In this document: piece after piece, positions 10,989 to 19,891 of the stretch
Layout: each line of letters starts with the position of its first letter
Numbering within the stretch: the stretch's first letter is position 1
NCBI RefSeq assembly: GCF_000702625.1
Contig: NZ_JNIS01000001.1
Location: 1,436,501 to 1,500,500 of the forward strand
Source of the DNA: Exiguobacterium oxidotolerans JCM 12280
GTDB lineage: Bacteria; Bacillota; Bacilli; Exiguobacteriales; Exiguobacteriaceae
DNA: 64,000 bases
Reading direction: 5' to 3'
The notes under the pieces: model-generated
Database searches by the model: none
The model's input: the letters and a program-made list of their open reading frames with translations, nothing else
Told to the model about the DNA's origin: nothing
Program-made: the position numbers and the translations under genes

Positions 10989-11750
10989 TCATCGGAATCG
11001 GTTGAGATAATTTGAAAAATCATGTTCGATGTCTGTCAGCGCAGTCGGTGGTACTTGAATTGATTGTTTTGAATCATACCGGATTACCTCATATAGATGC
11101 TGCAGTTCGGTTGACGGATGAAATCCGATTCGTTTGAACCACTCGCTGAACGACTCCGTCTCCCGGCGTTTCAGCCGCGCCGGCAACTGACGATTGAACA
11201 AAACGACCTGTTGCCGAACTTGTTCGACCGGCAATGGTGGGAATGTCTCCTCTGAATCCACCTTAGTCTGTCGGTATTGCTGCGGTGGCATTACTTCGTC
11301 TTCGGGTGCACCTTTTAAGCGACGACGGCGTTTTCGGAAGCGACGGACGAGTAGGACAAGTAACAGAACGGCCGCCAGACCCAGTCCAATCAAGAAATAG
11401 GGAAATCCTTCTGTCTCTTCAATTCCCACACCTTCTTCAAATTTTTTAAATCCAAGTGAGATGAACTTAAATTTATCTTTAGGTTCTCCTCCCATTTCAC
11501 CTTTTTCATCCGTCTCGTAACCATAAACCACACCCTCAGGTTTCGGTTCTTTCTTCCAAAGTAACTTCAGCCACCACCAGTCGAGCGGCTTGCTTTCACA
11601 ATCTTCTCTACACTGTTGCGCCGTCGCCGTCGCCGGAAAAACTTCGACATCACGCAGTGCCTGATACCCGGTCTCGGCTAACGGTTTCATGATTCCAAGC
11701 GCCAGCAAAACTATACCCATCATCAACAGTAATCGACTTCGAAATCGCAT
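10989..11750 (-). CDS. Two-TM membrane protein with DUF4129-like C-terminus
   Basis: A 253-residue protein. One hydrophobic helix near residues 8-27 is followed by an extracellular region of about 90 residues with two Cys (QQCREDCES). A second helix (about 121-141) is followed by a very basic stretch (RRFRKRRRRLK) and a cytoplasmic C-terminal domain. The last block, ESFSEWFKRIGFHPSTELQH then LYEVIRYDSK, resembles the DUF4129 domain often found beside transglutaminase-like proteins. Function is unknown; a cell-envelope role is inferred. ATG at 11750 follows GAGGTGGGAGC. Confidence 0.6.
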   Translation of the reverse strand: MRFRSRLLLMMGIVLLALGIMKPLAETGYQALRDVEVFPATATAQQCREDCESKPLDWWWLKLLWKKEPKPEGVVYGYETDEKGEMGGEPKDKFKFISLGFKKFEEGVGIEETEGFPYFLIGLGLAAVLLLVLLVRRFRKRRRRLKGAPEDEVMPPQQYRQTKVDSEETFPPLPVEQVRQQVVLFNRQLPARLKRRETESFSEWFKRIGFHPSTELQHLYEVIRYDSKQSIQVPPTALTDIEHDFSNYLNRFR

Positions 11751-11895
11751 GCTCCCACCTCTTTAATGTCATTTTTATCCATTATATAATGAATCAAGCC
11801 TAATTTACGGAATTTTTTGATTTTAATCAAAAAGGGCTTGAACAACAGACAGGATGGGAAAAGAAATGGAGTGATTTCTAGAGAGGAGTTCAATC

Positions 11896-13530
11896 ATGGT
11901 CATATTAGAAGATACGCACGATCCCTATCAAAACGGGCGATTGATTGCTGAATATACGGAAAGTAATACGAATCTTGCGGCCATTACCCATGCTGAACAA
12001 TTGATGAACGAAAGTCCGTTCGTCGCACCGCGTCGCGCGCCGCATCCGAGCCGCTACTTACGTTCGTTAATCTCACCACTTTTTTTAACGGACCGTGCTA
12101 AACATATCTTGCCCCTGACAAAAGCTTTCGTCAGTGAACAGGATGAGGTCCGGCCGAGCTGGTTCGGTCGACTCACCTATGAATTCGAACAACTGGCCTG
12201 TCAGGTCGAAAAAGTCGATGTCCGGACGTACGGAGCCATCGGTGACGGAAAGACCGATGATACGCTTGCCTTCAAGGAAGCACTTGCTGACGGACATCGC
12301 CAAGTCCACGTCCCTGCCGGCACATACATCGTCCGCGGGATTCGTCTCCCGAACTATACGATTTTGACGGGTGATGGGAAAGGTCGGACGATTTTAAAAT
12401 TACATGATGATGCCCCGAAAGGACGCCGGTTAATCACGAACCAAAATTACTTACTCGGTAATCATCATCTGCTCGTCGAAAAAATGACGCTCGACTGGAA
12501 CATCGAGCGGATCGGTGCTGCTAAAAAGAGCAGTACGTGGGGCAACCATTCGAGTTGTCTGACCTACGCCCATGTGACATACGGCTGGGTCTTCGACGTC
12601 GAAGCAGTCGAGCCCGGGCTCCATTGTTTTGACATTTCGACGCCTTACTACAATTACAACGGGGACGGCGCACGGGCGAATTTAAGTAGTTCCTTCATTT
12701 GGTTCGATGGCTTGACCGGATCCGGTTTCGGTGATGATGGCATCACGACGCATCATAGCGATCACTTATTCATCTCGAACTGTTTCATGCATGACCCGAG
12801 TGGGCGAGCCCACGCCGTCGGCTTTTCGAACTCGAACGGCATTGAAATCGATGATGGCTCACGTGATGTCTGGTTGTTCAACAATGCGACGTCCCGTTGT
12901 TTCGGCGGGCTCGAAATCAAGGCACATGCGACATCGTCCGCTGCTTCGACTGTTAAAATCGTCGGGCACCTCTCAATCGATGACCATCGTTCGTTCAATT
13001 TCCGCCATATCGGTCACCATCAAGCAACAGACCCGACGTCACAAACTGCCTATAACATCATCGCGACACGGCTTGTCGCACAGACGCCTCAATATACACC
13101 GCTTTATGCAAACTCAAAACCGCGGGCACTCGTCGTCTCGGCATATCGGAACGTCGTCATTCATGACTTCACCGTCCTCGGTGACCCGAACTATGATTAC
13201 CAGGAACAGCCGGTGATCGGAATCCAGTACAAAGCGGAAAACGTCACCTTGAGCCAAGTTAAGATGACGGGCTTCCGTCAGGCTAAAACGGACATTCAAG
13301 TCTTCGGTGGTGAAAACGGTGCAGATGACGTCCGGCTCATCGATGTCCGGATTGAAGATTCCGCACGCCACGGGATTACGATCGGCCCCCACATTGAACG
13401 CGTCCGTCTGACGAACGTCGCCATCAAAGGAGACGGGACGGTCGGCTTGAATGCTAAATCCGAACCGGAACTCGAACGCTTCATCGCAACTGGTTATCAA
13501 GTACCTGTCCGGACCCATCCGTCCGCATAA
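11896..13530 (+). CDS. Pectate-lyase-superfamily (right-handed beta-helix) protein
   Basis: A 544-residue protein. At about residues 105-160 it has VRTYGAIGDGKTDDTLAFKE and VHVPAGTYIV, the start of the pectate lyase 3 / GH28-like beta-helix fold. Repeated beta-helix turns rich in Asp, Asn and His follow (GDDGITTHHSDHLFISN; NGIEIDDGSRDVWLFNN). The first 100 residues are not typical of the family. No signal peptide is seen, so either it stays in the cytoplasm or it is exported unconventionally. Acidic pairs in the helix could form a glycosidase or lyase site; the polysaccharide is unknown. ATG at 11896 has GAGAGGAG upstream. It is monocistronic. Confidence 0.8.
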   Translation: MVILEDTHDPYQNGRLIAEYTESNTNLAAITHAEQLMNESPFVAPRRAPHPSRYLRSLISPLFLTDRAKHILPLTKAFVSEQDEVRPSWFGRLTYEFEQLACQVEKVDVRTYGAIGDGKTDDTLAFKEALADGHRQVHVPAGTYIVRGIRLPNYTILTGDGKGRTILKLHDDAPKGRRLITNQNYLLGNHHLLVEKMTLDWNIERIGAAKKSSTWGNHSSCLTYAHVTYGWVFDVEAVEPGLHCFDISTPYYNYNGDGARANLSSSFIWFDGLTGSGFGDDGITTHHSDHLFISNCFMHDPSGRAHAVGFSNSNGIEIDDGSRDVWLFNNATSRCFGGLEIKAHATSSAASTVKIVGHLSIDDHRSFNFRHIGHHQATDPTSQTAYNIIATRLVAQTPQYTPLYANSKPRALVVSAYRNVVIHDFTVLGDPNYDYQEQPVIGIQYKAENVTLSQVKMTGFRQAKTDIQVFGGENGADDVRLIDVRIEDSARHGITIGPHIERVRLTNVAIKGDGTVGLNAKSEPELERFIATGYQVPVRTHPSA

Positions 13531-13569
13531 AAAAAGCTCTGCCTGACCGCGGTCAGTGCAGAGCTTTTT
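13529..13569. terminator. Shared bidirectional terminator
   Basis: Stem AAAGCTCTGC/GCAGAGCTTT enclosing an inner palindrome CTGACCGCGGTCAG. T tracts on both strands serve the convergent beta-helix and DUF1028 genes. Confidence 0.9.
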
Positions 13570-13570
13570 C

Positions 13571-14392
13571 TCATTGGGCGCGAAGATACGCGAGGACACG
13601 TGTGTCGATTGTACGGTCCTGATGCTCACGCATCTCGAAGTTTTCCGTATGCAGGTACGTCCGGAAAGCTTCTTCGAACGATCCCCGGTAACCGAGTTCG
13701 AGTAACTTATCCATCACTTCCGATTCGAGCGCATCATCAATCGGCTTGATTTCTTCCGGTTTACTTGGTTGCAGGTACAGCGTGTGCAGCTGATAAATCC
13801 GTTCGAGTTCTTGAATCGGACTCGGATGATCGTCGACACGCAAATCGATGTAGCGGTCATTGAAACCACCATATCCGCCGTTTTCCTTGACGACGAGAAG
13901 CGCAGCCGACTGCATTCCGCGTGAGTCTCCGCCTGCTGCTTGTCCGGCAGCGAGTGCACGTAACAACCGTTCACCGAGCGGTCCGTCCGTCGCCTCGAAC
14001 ACACGGGCCATCTCTTTGACCGTGTTGCCGTCGACTAAGATATTCCCTTGTGCGGCAAAATGTTTACCGGCGATTCCACCTGCCCAGTCGTTACAGGCGT
14101 CTCCCGTGAAGGTTGCGCTCCGCCCCGCTGCGTCGATCATTCCGACTTGCCGCTCTGCCCGCCCTTCGTCCGCGTCCGTCAACAATTTTAAGACTTCTTC
14201 CGCCGACTTCCCTTCAGAAATCATCCGTAATCCTTCCGGACCATATGTCGTATTGGCGAATGATTGGGTCGCGATTGCCCCGACACCCGCTTTCGCAAAC
14301 GGGACGGCGCTACCGACCGCAAGAAACTTCGATTGAACAGCGACTCCCCATGCTTGTTCTTTTTCACAATAGCCAACGATTGAATATGTCAT
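13571..14392 (-). CDS. DUF1028 family Ntn-hydrolase-like protein
   Basis: A 273-residue protein starting MTYSIVGYCEKEQAWGVAVQS, with GAVATQS-like GVGAIATQSFAN and the acidic NDRYIDLRVDDHPSPI block, all typical of DUF1028. The family has the Ntn-hydrolase fold, so an amidohydrolase or peptidase activity is plausible but unproved; the normal N-terminal nucleophile would need processing, and I see no clear site. It follows the YfcC-type transporter gene on the same strand by about 100 bases with a hairpin between them. Together they suggest uptake and hydrolysis of a peptide or amide. Confidence 0.85.
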   Translation of the reverse strand: MTYSIVGYCEKEQAWGVAVQSKFLAVGSAVPFAKAGVGAIATQSFANTTYGPEGLRMISEGKSAEEVLKLLTDADEGRAERQVGMIDAAGRSATFTGDACNDWAGGIAGKHFAAQGNILVDGNTVKEMARVFEATDGPLGERLLRALAAGQAAGGDSRGMQSAALLVVKENGGYGGFNDRYIDLRVDDHPSPIQELERIYQLHTLYLQPSKPEEIKPIDDALESEVMDKLLELGYRGSFEEAFRTYLHTENFEMREHQDRTIDTRVLAYLRAQ

Positions 14393-14455
14393 GTTGAAAT
14401 CCCCCTTATGAACTTATAACTAACGTTCGTCTTAGAAGTTCCCGATTCCTGCACG

Positions 14456-14488
14456 GGAAAAACCTTCCGCGCCCATTGCACGGAAGGT
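14456..14488 (-). terminator. Terminator after the YfcC-type transporter gene
   Basis: Stem ACCTTCCG/CGGAAGGT (14462-14469 with 14481-14488), then TTTTTCCC on the minus strand. It is weak enough for partial read-through into the DUF1028 gene. Confidence 0.65.
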
Positions 14489-14494
14489 CGACGT

Positions 14495-15901
14495 TCATTG
14501 AATCCCTAATGTGACGGCGAGAAGCAAGGCGACGCAGGCAAGTGTCACCCAAATCGCAAACAACTTCCAGACGAATCGTAACCATTTTTCATACGGGATG
14601 CCGGCAATTGCAAGGAACGCCATCAAATGGGCACTCGTCGGAAAAATCATATTCGTCAACCCGTCCCCATACTGGAAGGCGAGGACTGCGACTTGTCGTT
14701 CAATCCCTAACAAATCAGCGAGTGGCGCCATGATTGGCATCGTCGTCGCTGCTTGTCCACTCCCGGATGGAATGAAGAAGTTTGTAATCAACTGGACGAT
14801 GTACATGCCGATGACGGCAAGCGACGTCGGTAAATGTCCGACCGCGTTCGATAAACCATAGATGACTGTGTCGATGACACGACCGTCTTCCAAGATGACG
14901 ACAATCGCACGTGCGAAGCCGACGATTAAAGCACCGAACGTCACGGCTTTCGCCCCGTCAATCAAACTTTCGAACGTCCGATTGACACCGAGTGTCGCGA
15001 TTCCGGCGAGCATTCCGATGATGAGGAACGATGCCGTCAACTCCGTTAAGTACCAACCCCACTCAAAGATTCCGATGACGTTCAGGGTGATGCCGCCAAT
15101 CAAAACGATGAGAACAAACGCATGCTTCTTCGAAAATCGTGAAAAGGTTGTCGTCGTTTCTTCTTTCCGATGTTTCTCTAAGTCATAAACTAAGCTGCGC
15201 TCCGGGTTTTTTTTAACCTTTTGTGCATAATTCATGACGTATAAAATCGTCACGAGTAAAAAAGCTAAGTAGATTGCCGTCCGGTAACCAATCCCACTGA
15301 ACAATGGCACTTCGGCAATCGACTGTGCAACACCAACCGTAAACGGATTGAGCATGCCGCCGGCAAAACCGACCGCTGCCCCGAGACTGACGATGGCAGC
15401 GCCCGTCATCGCATCGTAACCGAGTGCCCGGGCGAGCATGATACCGATCGGGACGAAAATAATCGTTTCTTCTGCCATGCCGATCGTCGCTCCAGCAACC
15501 GAAAAGACGAACATCGTCATCGGAATCATGATATGACCTTTTTGACCGAATCGATTGATCAATTGATTGATTCCGGATTCGATCGCTCCCGTCTCACGGA
15601 TGATGCCGAAGACACCACCGACGAGAAAGATATAGAAGATGATGCCAGCACCCGCTTCCATGCCTTTTGGTATCGCTTCAAACAATCCAAACAAATTAAC
15701 GGGTGCCGACTCGACTGCCCGGTATGTACCATCGATGACGACCGTCTGTCCATCTTGTTTCTCACGATCAAATTGACCTGCTGGTAACGTATACGTCAAG
15801 ATAACTGAAATCAGTAAAATCCCCATGATAATCGCATATGTATGAGGCATTTTAAAGAAAGAGCGTGAAGACGGATCTTCCTGGACTTTACGTTCGTTCA
15901 T
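14495..15901 (-). CDS. YfcC/DcuC-type C4-dicarboxylate or amino-acid carrier
   Basis: A 468-residue polytopic membrane protein, about 12 helices, full length for the YfcC (DcuC/ArsB-NhaD-like) family. Family signatures are ILTYTLPAGQFDRE, MAEETIIFVPIGIMLARALG, GFAGGMLNPFTVGVAQSIAE and IPSGSGQAATTMPIMAPLAD. The two half-repeats, each with a re-entrant loop, are visible. Members carry C4-dicarboxylates, or arginine/ornithine and peptides; the substrate is not decided here. ATG at 15901 follows AAGAGGAGG. It is the first gene of a probable two-gene unit with DUF1028. Confidence 0.85.
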   Translation of the reverse strand: MNERKVQEDPSSRSFFKMPHTYAIIMGILLISVILTYTLPAGQFDREKQDGQTVVIDGTYRAVESAPVNLFGLFEAIPKGMEAGAGIIFYIFLVGGVFGIIRETGAIESGINQLINRFGQKGHIMIPMTMFVFSVAGATIGMAEETIIFVPIGIMLARALGYDAMTGAAIVSLGAAVGFAGGMLNPFTVGVAQSIAEVPLFSGIGYRTAIYLAFLLVTILYVMNYAQKVKKNPERSLVYDLEKHRKEETTTTFSRFSKKHAFVLIVLIGGITLNVIGIFEWGWYLTELTASFLIIGMLAGIATLGVNRTFESLIDGAKAVTFGALIVGFARAIVVILEDGRVIDTVIYGLSNAVGHLPTSLAVIGMYIVQLITNFFIPSGSGQAATTMPIMAPLADLLGIERQVAVLAFQYGDGLTNMIFPTSAHLMAFLAIAGIPYEKWLRFVWKLFAIWVTLACVALLLAVTLGIQ

Positions 15902-16033
15902 TTAGTTGCCTCCTCTTAAGTCTAAATCTAGCTACTCTTAAGATAATGCCCTATTTTTGGAAAAAATAACAGATGTTCGAGGGAATTTTAATTTTTTTGT
16001 AACAAAAAAGAGAACTTTCGTTCGCTTTAGACA

Positions 16034-16063
16034 TAAAAAAAAGCCTGACGATTGCCAGGCTTT
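16034..16063 (-). terminator. Terminator of the YgiN-like gene
   Basis: Stem AAAGCCTG/CAGGCTTT (16040-16047 with 16056-16063) followed by a long T tract on the minus strand. Confidence 0.85.
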
Positions 16064-16074
16064 CTTACTACTTA

Positions 16075-16356
16075 TTATACAGTGAACGTTTGCACGTCAA
16101 GTGGCTTAGCGAGTGCAGTTTGTGCGAATGCGACGAACTGTCCGAAATGCGCGCTCGTGTTGTGTGTTTCGACTGCTGCTTGATCTTCCCATTTCTCAAT
16201 CATCATAAAGACGTTTTCGTCCTCTGTGCTTTGGAATAGGTCATAGCTGACGTTTCCTGCTTCTAAGCGTGAACCGTCGACCAATGCTTTAGTAGCCTCC
16301 AAAAATTCAGTACGTTTTGCTGGTTGTACTTCTAATTTTGCTTCGATTGCGATCAT
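16075..16356 (-). CDS. Antibiotic-biosynthesis-monooxygenase (YgiN-like) domain protein
   Basis: A 93-residue dimeric alpha/beta-barrel (ABM) protein. It contains NVSYDLFQSTEDENVFMMIE, then EKWEDQAAVETHNTSAHFGQ, the usual W and H region. Relatives such as YgiN oxidise quinols and protect from quinone stress. ATG at 16356 is chosen because AAGGAGG lies 8 bases upstream; the 19-codon upstream extension has no such site. It is monocistronic and reads divergently from the cupin gene. Confidence 0.87.
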   Translation of the reverse strand: MIAIEAKLEVQPAKRTEFLEATKALVDGSRLEAGNVSYDLFQSTEDENVFMMIEKWEDQAAVETHNTSAHFGQFVAFAQTALAKPLDVQTFTV

Positions 16357-16500
16357 GTGAAATCCTCCTTTATTTTTCGTTAACTTAGCTAGTTTAGCAC
16401 CTCGATTATGCAAGTGCTACAAAGATGCCTAGACGATTACGTTAGTCTGATTTCGGGTAAAAAAATGGTATGTTTTTGACATCAGAGAGGAGTGTACACG

Positions 16501-16986
16501 ATGGGTGTCGAGCTTTTTCATTTTGAGGATGATGGCGTGATTCCAAATAACCCACGCTATCCGGTCTTGATTTATCGTCATGTCTTTGAGGACCCGTCCG
16601 CCATCGAGACGACATTTCACGCGAATAATTGGCAGAACAGCTGGGTCGACGGTATTTTTGATTTCCATCATTACCATAGCGTCGCCCATGAAGTCATCGG
16701 CATTCTTGAAGGACATGCCACTGTTCAGCTCGGCGGACCGCTCGGAAAGACGTTTACGCTGACTGCAGGTGACGTCATCGTCTTACCTGCCGGAACCGGA
16801 CATAAAGCGCTTGATACGAGTCGCCGCTTCAAAGTCATCGGCGCCTATCCGAACGGTCAAGACTATGACACGTTGACGGGTGATGCCTGCGAACGACCGG
16901 GTAATCTCGAACGGATTGAACACGTCGAGCGTCCATCGACCGACCCCGTTTATGGTCAGACCGGTCCGTTGTTTGAGTACTGGTGA
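16501..16986 (+). CDS. YjlB-like cupin protein
   Basis: A 161-residue single-domain cupin. The metal-binding motif is WVDGIFDFHHYHSVAHEVIG (HxH...E) near residues 44-63, with a second motif VIVLPAGTGHKAL near 98. It resembles Bacillus YjlB. Cupins of this type are small metal enzymes or binders of unknown substrate. ATG at 16501 has GAGAGGAG nine bases upstream, whereas the in-frame GTG at 16492 touches the ribosome site. The aldo-keto reductase gene follows 74 bases later and may be co-transcribed. Confidence 0.82.
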   Translation: MGVELFHFEDDGVIPNNPRYPVLIYRHVFEDPSAIETTFHANNWQNSWVDGIFDFHHYHSVAHEVIGILEGHATVQLGGPLGKTFTLTAGDVIVLPAGTGHKALDTSRRFKVIGAYPNGQDYDTLTGDACERPGNLERIEHVERPSTDPVYGQTGPLFEYW

Positions 16987-17060
16987 GCAAACGGTTGACG
17001 TTTTTTTCTCATCCATCCGTGGTAAAGCCTATTATTGTGAATTTTGGAGGAGGAAACGAA

Positions 17061-17951
17061 ATGAATGAGACAGAACGGACAATCCTGCTCGCCGCCTTAA
17101 AACAACAGACGGTGACATTCCCCGATTCAACGCACGTTCGGGCACACGGTCAAGGAACGTGGCATATGGGCGAAGAACCCGCAAAACGCGAAGCTGAAAT
17201 CGAAGCTTTGAATGTCGGACTCGACAGTGGAATGGAATTGATTGATACGGCAGAAATGTACGGTGAAGGGGCGTCGGAACAATTAATCGGTGAAGCAATC
17301 GAAGGACGACGTGAAGAAGTGTTTCTCGTCTCGAAGGTTTATCCTCATAATGCTGGAGGAGACAAGCTACGCGAAGCGTGCGAACGTTCGTTACGTAACT
17401 TGAAGACGGATTATCTCGATCTTTACTTACTCCACTGGCGCGGTGACATCCCGCTCCAAGAGACGGTCGATGGTCTCGAACAGTTGAAGGCTGAAGGAAA
17501 AATTCGCCGCTGGGGTGTCTCGAACTTTGATGTCGCAGACATGAAAGAATTACTTGCGTTAGAAAACGGCGATCAATGTGCTGTCAACCAAGTACTTTAT
17601 CACCTTGGCTCACGCGGGATTGAATACGAATTGATGCCGCTCTTAAAAGAGCACGGCATTCCAGTCATGGCGTACTGCCCATTAGCAGAAGGCGGGAGTC
17701 TCCGGGAGAAGCTACTTGATCACCCAACCGTTGAACGCCTTGCTGAAACACATGGTGTCGACCCGGCACAAATCTTACTCGCCTTCGTCGTGCGGAGCGG
17801 TGATGTCATCGCCATTCCGAAAGCCGGTCAGGCGAAGCACGTCGAAGAAAATGGTCGCGCCGCACTCTTACAACTGACGGATGAAGAATTCGCAGCACTT
17901 GATGAAGCATTCCCTGCTCCAACTAAAAAAGAACCGCTCGATATTGTCTAA
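17061..17951 (+). CDS. Aldo-keto reductase 1
   Basis: A 296-residue (alpha/beta)8 NADPH-dependent reductase. The catalytic set is visible: Asp/Tyr in [14 protein letters not shown], Lys in VFLVSKVYP and His in [14 protein letters not shown]-binding motifs near the C-terminus are VIAIPKAG and HVEENGRA. It resembles the YeaE/2,5-diketo-gluconate-reductase-like branch ([12 protein letters not shown]). It reduces aldehydes or ketones; the substrate is unknown. ATG at 17061 follows GGAGGAGG. The second reductase gene starts 14 bases after its stop, so the two form an operon. Confidence 0.92.
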   Translation: MNETERTILLAALKQQTVTFPDSTHVRAHGQGTWHMGEEPAKREAEIEALNVGLDSGMELIDTAEMYGEGASEQLIGEAIEGRREEVFLVSKVYPHNAGGDKLREACERSLRNLKTDYLDLYLLHWRGDIPLQETVDGLEQLKAEGKIRRWGVSNFDVADMKELLALENGDQCAVNQVLYHLGSRGIEYELMPLLKEHGIPVMAYCPLAEGGSLREKLLDHPTVERLAETHGVDPAQILLAFVVRSGDVIAIPKAGQAKHVEENGRAALLQLTDEEFAALDEAFPAPTKKEPLDIV

Positions 17952-17965
17952 GGAGGAATTTGTTT

Positions 17966-18898
17966 ATGGATACGAAAGTCAAACTCGGAAAATCAGATCT
18001 CATGGTCCACCCAATTGGTCTTGGAACAAATGCCGTCGGTGGGCATAACCTTTACCCGAATCTCGATGAACAAGCAGGACGTGATTTGGTTCGTGTCGCT
18101 TTGATGAACGGCATCAACTTTTTAGATACGGCCTTTATTTACGGACCAGAACGTTCAGAAGAACTCGTTGGTGAAACGTGGAGCGAGACGGTCGAACGCA
18201 AAGACGTCATCCTCGCAACGAAAGGCGCGCACAAAATCGTCGACGACGAGGTCGTCATCGATAACTCACCCGAGTTTTTGAAACAGTCGGTCGAAGAGAG
18301 CCTGAAGCGTTTAAAAACGGATTACATTGACTTGTTCTACATCCACTTCCCGGATGACGCGACACCGAAAGATCAAGCGGTCGCTGCACTTGCCGAATTA
18401 AAGGAACAAGGAAAAATCCGAGCGATCGGTGTCTCGAACTTCTCACTCGAACAATTAAAAGAAGCCAACAAAGACGGACATGTCGACGTCTATCAAGGTG
18501 AGTACAACTTGTTCAAGCGGGATGCAGAAAAAGAAATCCTGCCTTATATCCGCGAACACGGGATTTCATTTGTCCCGTACTTCCCGCTCGCTGCCGGATT
18601 ACTTGCCGGAAAATATGACGAGAACACGAAGTTCGATGATTTACGTGCGAAGGATCCCCTTTTCCAAGAAGATGTCTTCAAGGACAACTTAGCAAAAGTC
18701 GAGCTACTTCGCCCGATTGCAAAAGAAAAAGAGGTCGACGTCGCGCATGTCGTCCTCGCTTGGTACCTGGCGCAAGATGGCATCGATGCCATCATTCCTG
18801 GTGCAAAACGTGCCGATCAAGTAACGGATACGCTCCGGACGATTGAAGTCGAGCTGACGGATGCAGACATTAAAAAAATCGATCAAATCTTTAGTTAA
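17966..18898 (+). CDS. Aldo-keto reductase 2 (IolS/YhdN-like)
   Basis: A 310-residue reductase from a different branch than its neighbour: the two are clearly not a recent duplication. Catalytic motifs are [30 protein letters not shown] and [19 protein letters not shown] and the C-terminal [11 protein letters not shown] bind the nicotinamide and phosphate. The family resembles IolS/YhdN and YccK. ATG at 17966 sits nine bases after AGGAGG, and the in-frame TTG at 17960 is too close to it. A terminator follows directly. Confidence 0.92.
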   Translation: MDTKVKLGKSDLMVHPIGLGTNAVGGHNLYPNLDEQAGRDLVRVALMNGINFLDTAFIYGPERSEELVGETWSETVERKDVILATKGAHKIVDDEVVIDNSPEFLKQSVEESLKRLKTDYIDLFYIHFPDDATPKDQAVAALAELKEQGKIRAIGVSNFSLEQLKEANKDGHVDVYQGEYNLFKRDAEKEILPYIREHGISFVPYFPLAAGLLAGKYDENTKFDDLRAKDPLFQEDVFKDNLAKVELLRPIAKEKEVDVAHVVLAWYLAQDGIDAIIPGAKRADQVTDTLRTIEVELTDADIKKIDQIFS

Positions 18899-18904
18899 CA
18901 TCAT

Positions 18905-18940
18905 ACAAGCCCTCGGTCGTAAGATGACCGAGGGCTTGTT
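18905..18940 (+). terminator. Terminator of the aldo-keto reductase operon
   Basis: A perfect 13-base stem CAAGCCCTCGGTC/GACCGAGGGCTTG around a 7-base loop, with only a short T-rich tail. Confidence 0.8.
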
Positions 18941-19007
18941 CGTGAGCAAATAGCGCGAAAATCAAAAAGACAACACGTATGATAACAACAGAGGAGGCGA
19001 TTTTGAA

Positions 19008-19454
19008 ATGAAACATCATTTTCATTTAACAGCAGACTGGCCGGGAAACCGAAACGACATCGGCGACATCGAGACCGGTGACTTAAAAACGAAGATCTCG
19101 ATTCCGGAGGCAATGGATGGTCCTGGCGTCGGGACGAATCCGGACGAGATGTTACTCGGAGCAGCCGCGACCTGCTACATCATCACGCTTGCCGCGATGC
19201 TCGAGCGCAGCAACATCAAAAAAGTATCACTGACGATGGAGTCTGAAGGCATCGTCGATGTGACGAACGGTGTCTTTACGTATGACCAAATCATTCATCG
19301 TCCCACGTTGATTTTACCTGCCGATACGACAGAGGCAATGGTCAAGATGGCACGTCGCCTCGCGGAAAAAGCGGAAGGTTCATGCATGATCACCCGTGCG
19401 CTTGCAGGAAATGTAAAAGTCTCGCTTGAAGCGGTGATTGAAGTAGAAGCTTAA
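19008..19454 (+). CDS. OsmC/YhfA-type peroxiredoxin-like protein
   Basis: A 148-residue OsmC-superfamily protein. Both expected cysteines are present: one in ATCYIITLAAML (about residue 58) and one in AEGSCMITRAL (about 126). The latter replaces the usual CPVS pattern. OsmC proteins are dimeric thiol peroxidases that reduce organic hydroperoxides; the N-terminal WPGNRNDIGDI is typical of the SACOL1771-like branch. ATG at 19008 follows GAGGAGG. It is monocistronic, with a terminator after it. Confidence 0.88.
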   Translation: MKHHFHLTADWPGNRNDIGDIETGDLKTKISIPEAMDGPGVGTNPDEMLLGAAATCYIITLAAMLERSNIKKVSLTMESEGIVDVTNGVFTYDQIIHRPTLILPADTTEAMVKMARRLAEKAEGSCMITRALAGNVKVSLEAVIEVEA

Positions 19455-19504
19455 TCGATGACTTTCTCCATATAAAAATAGATTTTTATACTTCGCTCAA
19501 TTTT

Positions 19505-19544
19505 GGCAACGTGCTTTCCTACGGGATTCGCGTTGCCCTTTTTA
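19505..19544 (+). terminator. Terminator after the OsmC gene
   Basis: Stem GGCAACG/CGTTGCC (19505-19511 with 19531-19537) followed by CTTTTTAATT. Confidence 0.75.
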
Positions 19545-19583
19545 ATTAGAAGATCTTTCTTTAAATAAAGAGCGGTCTGAACC

Positions 19584-19743
19584 TGTCTAAAAAAGATTCT
19601 TCCTTTTTTCGTGCTTTCCTCGGGCGAGGCGCAAGCCGAGGCTCCTTATTCTGACGAATAATGAACCTGGTCTCGCTTGCCTCTGTCAGCGCGAAAACGC
19701 GCTTCTTCCCGTAGGAGTCATGAAAAAGGAATCTTTTTTTACA
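19584..19743 (+). repeat. Intergenic repeat, copy D (160 bp)
   Basis: The ends are inverted: TGTCTAAAAAAGATTC on the left, and the reverse complement of GAATCTTTTTTTACA on the right. Inside are the family blocks CTTTCCTCGGGCGAGGCGCA and CCCGTAGGAGTCA, shared with copy C. It is non-coding and starts 40 bases after the OsmC terminator. The stretch 19744-19891 is A/T-rich leader of the helicase gene, without a promoter I can defend. Confidence 0.75.
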
Positions 19744-19891
19744 TCATCATTTTAGTAAAATAAGAAAAAAAAATCTCTAATTATTTTTGAACAATTGCAG
19801 AGTAATTTTCATTTGGAATTAGATTGTTGCTGCACGATTTCCAATTACTTCGTATACTGAATTTAGTTTGGAATTTATTGGAGGTAATCAG

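Noticed and set aside
12731..13216. Long plus-strand open frame (161 codons)
   Set aside because: Lies entirely inside the beta-helix gene in another frame; Arg/Ser-rich shadow translation without a ribosome site.
13860..14336. Plus-strand open frame (158 codons) opposite the DUF1028 gene
   Set aside because: Complement of a well supported gene; Pro/Ser/Arg-rich composition typical of an antisense shadow.
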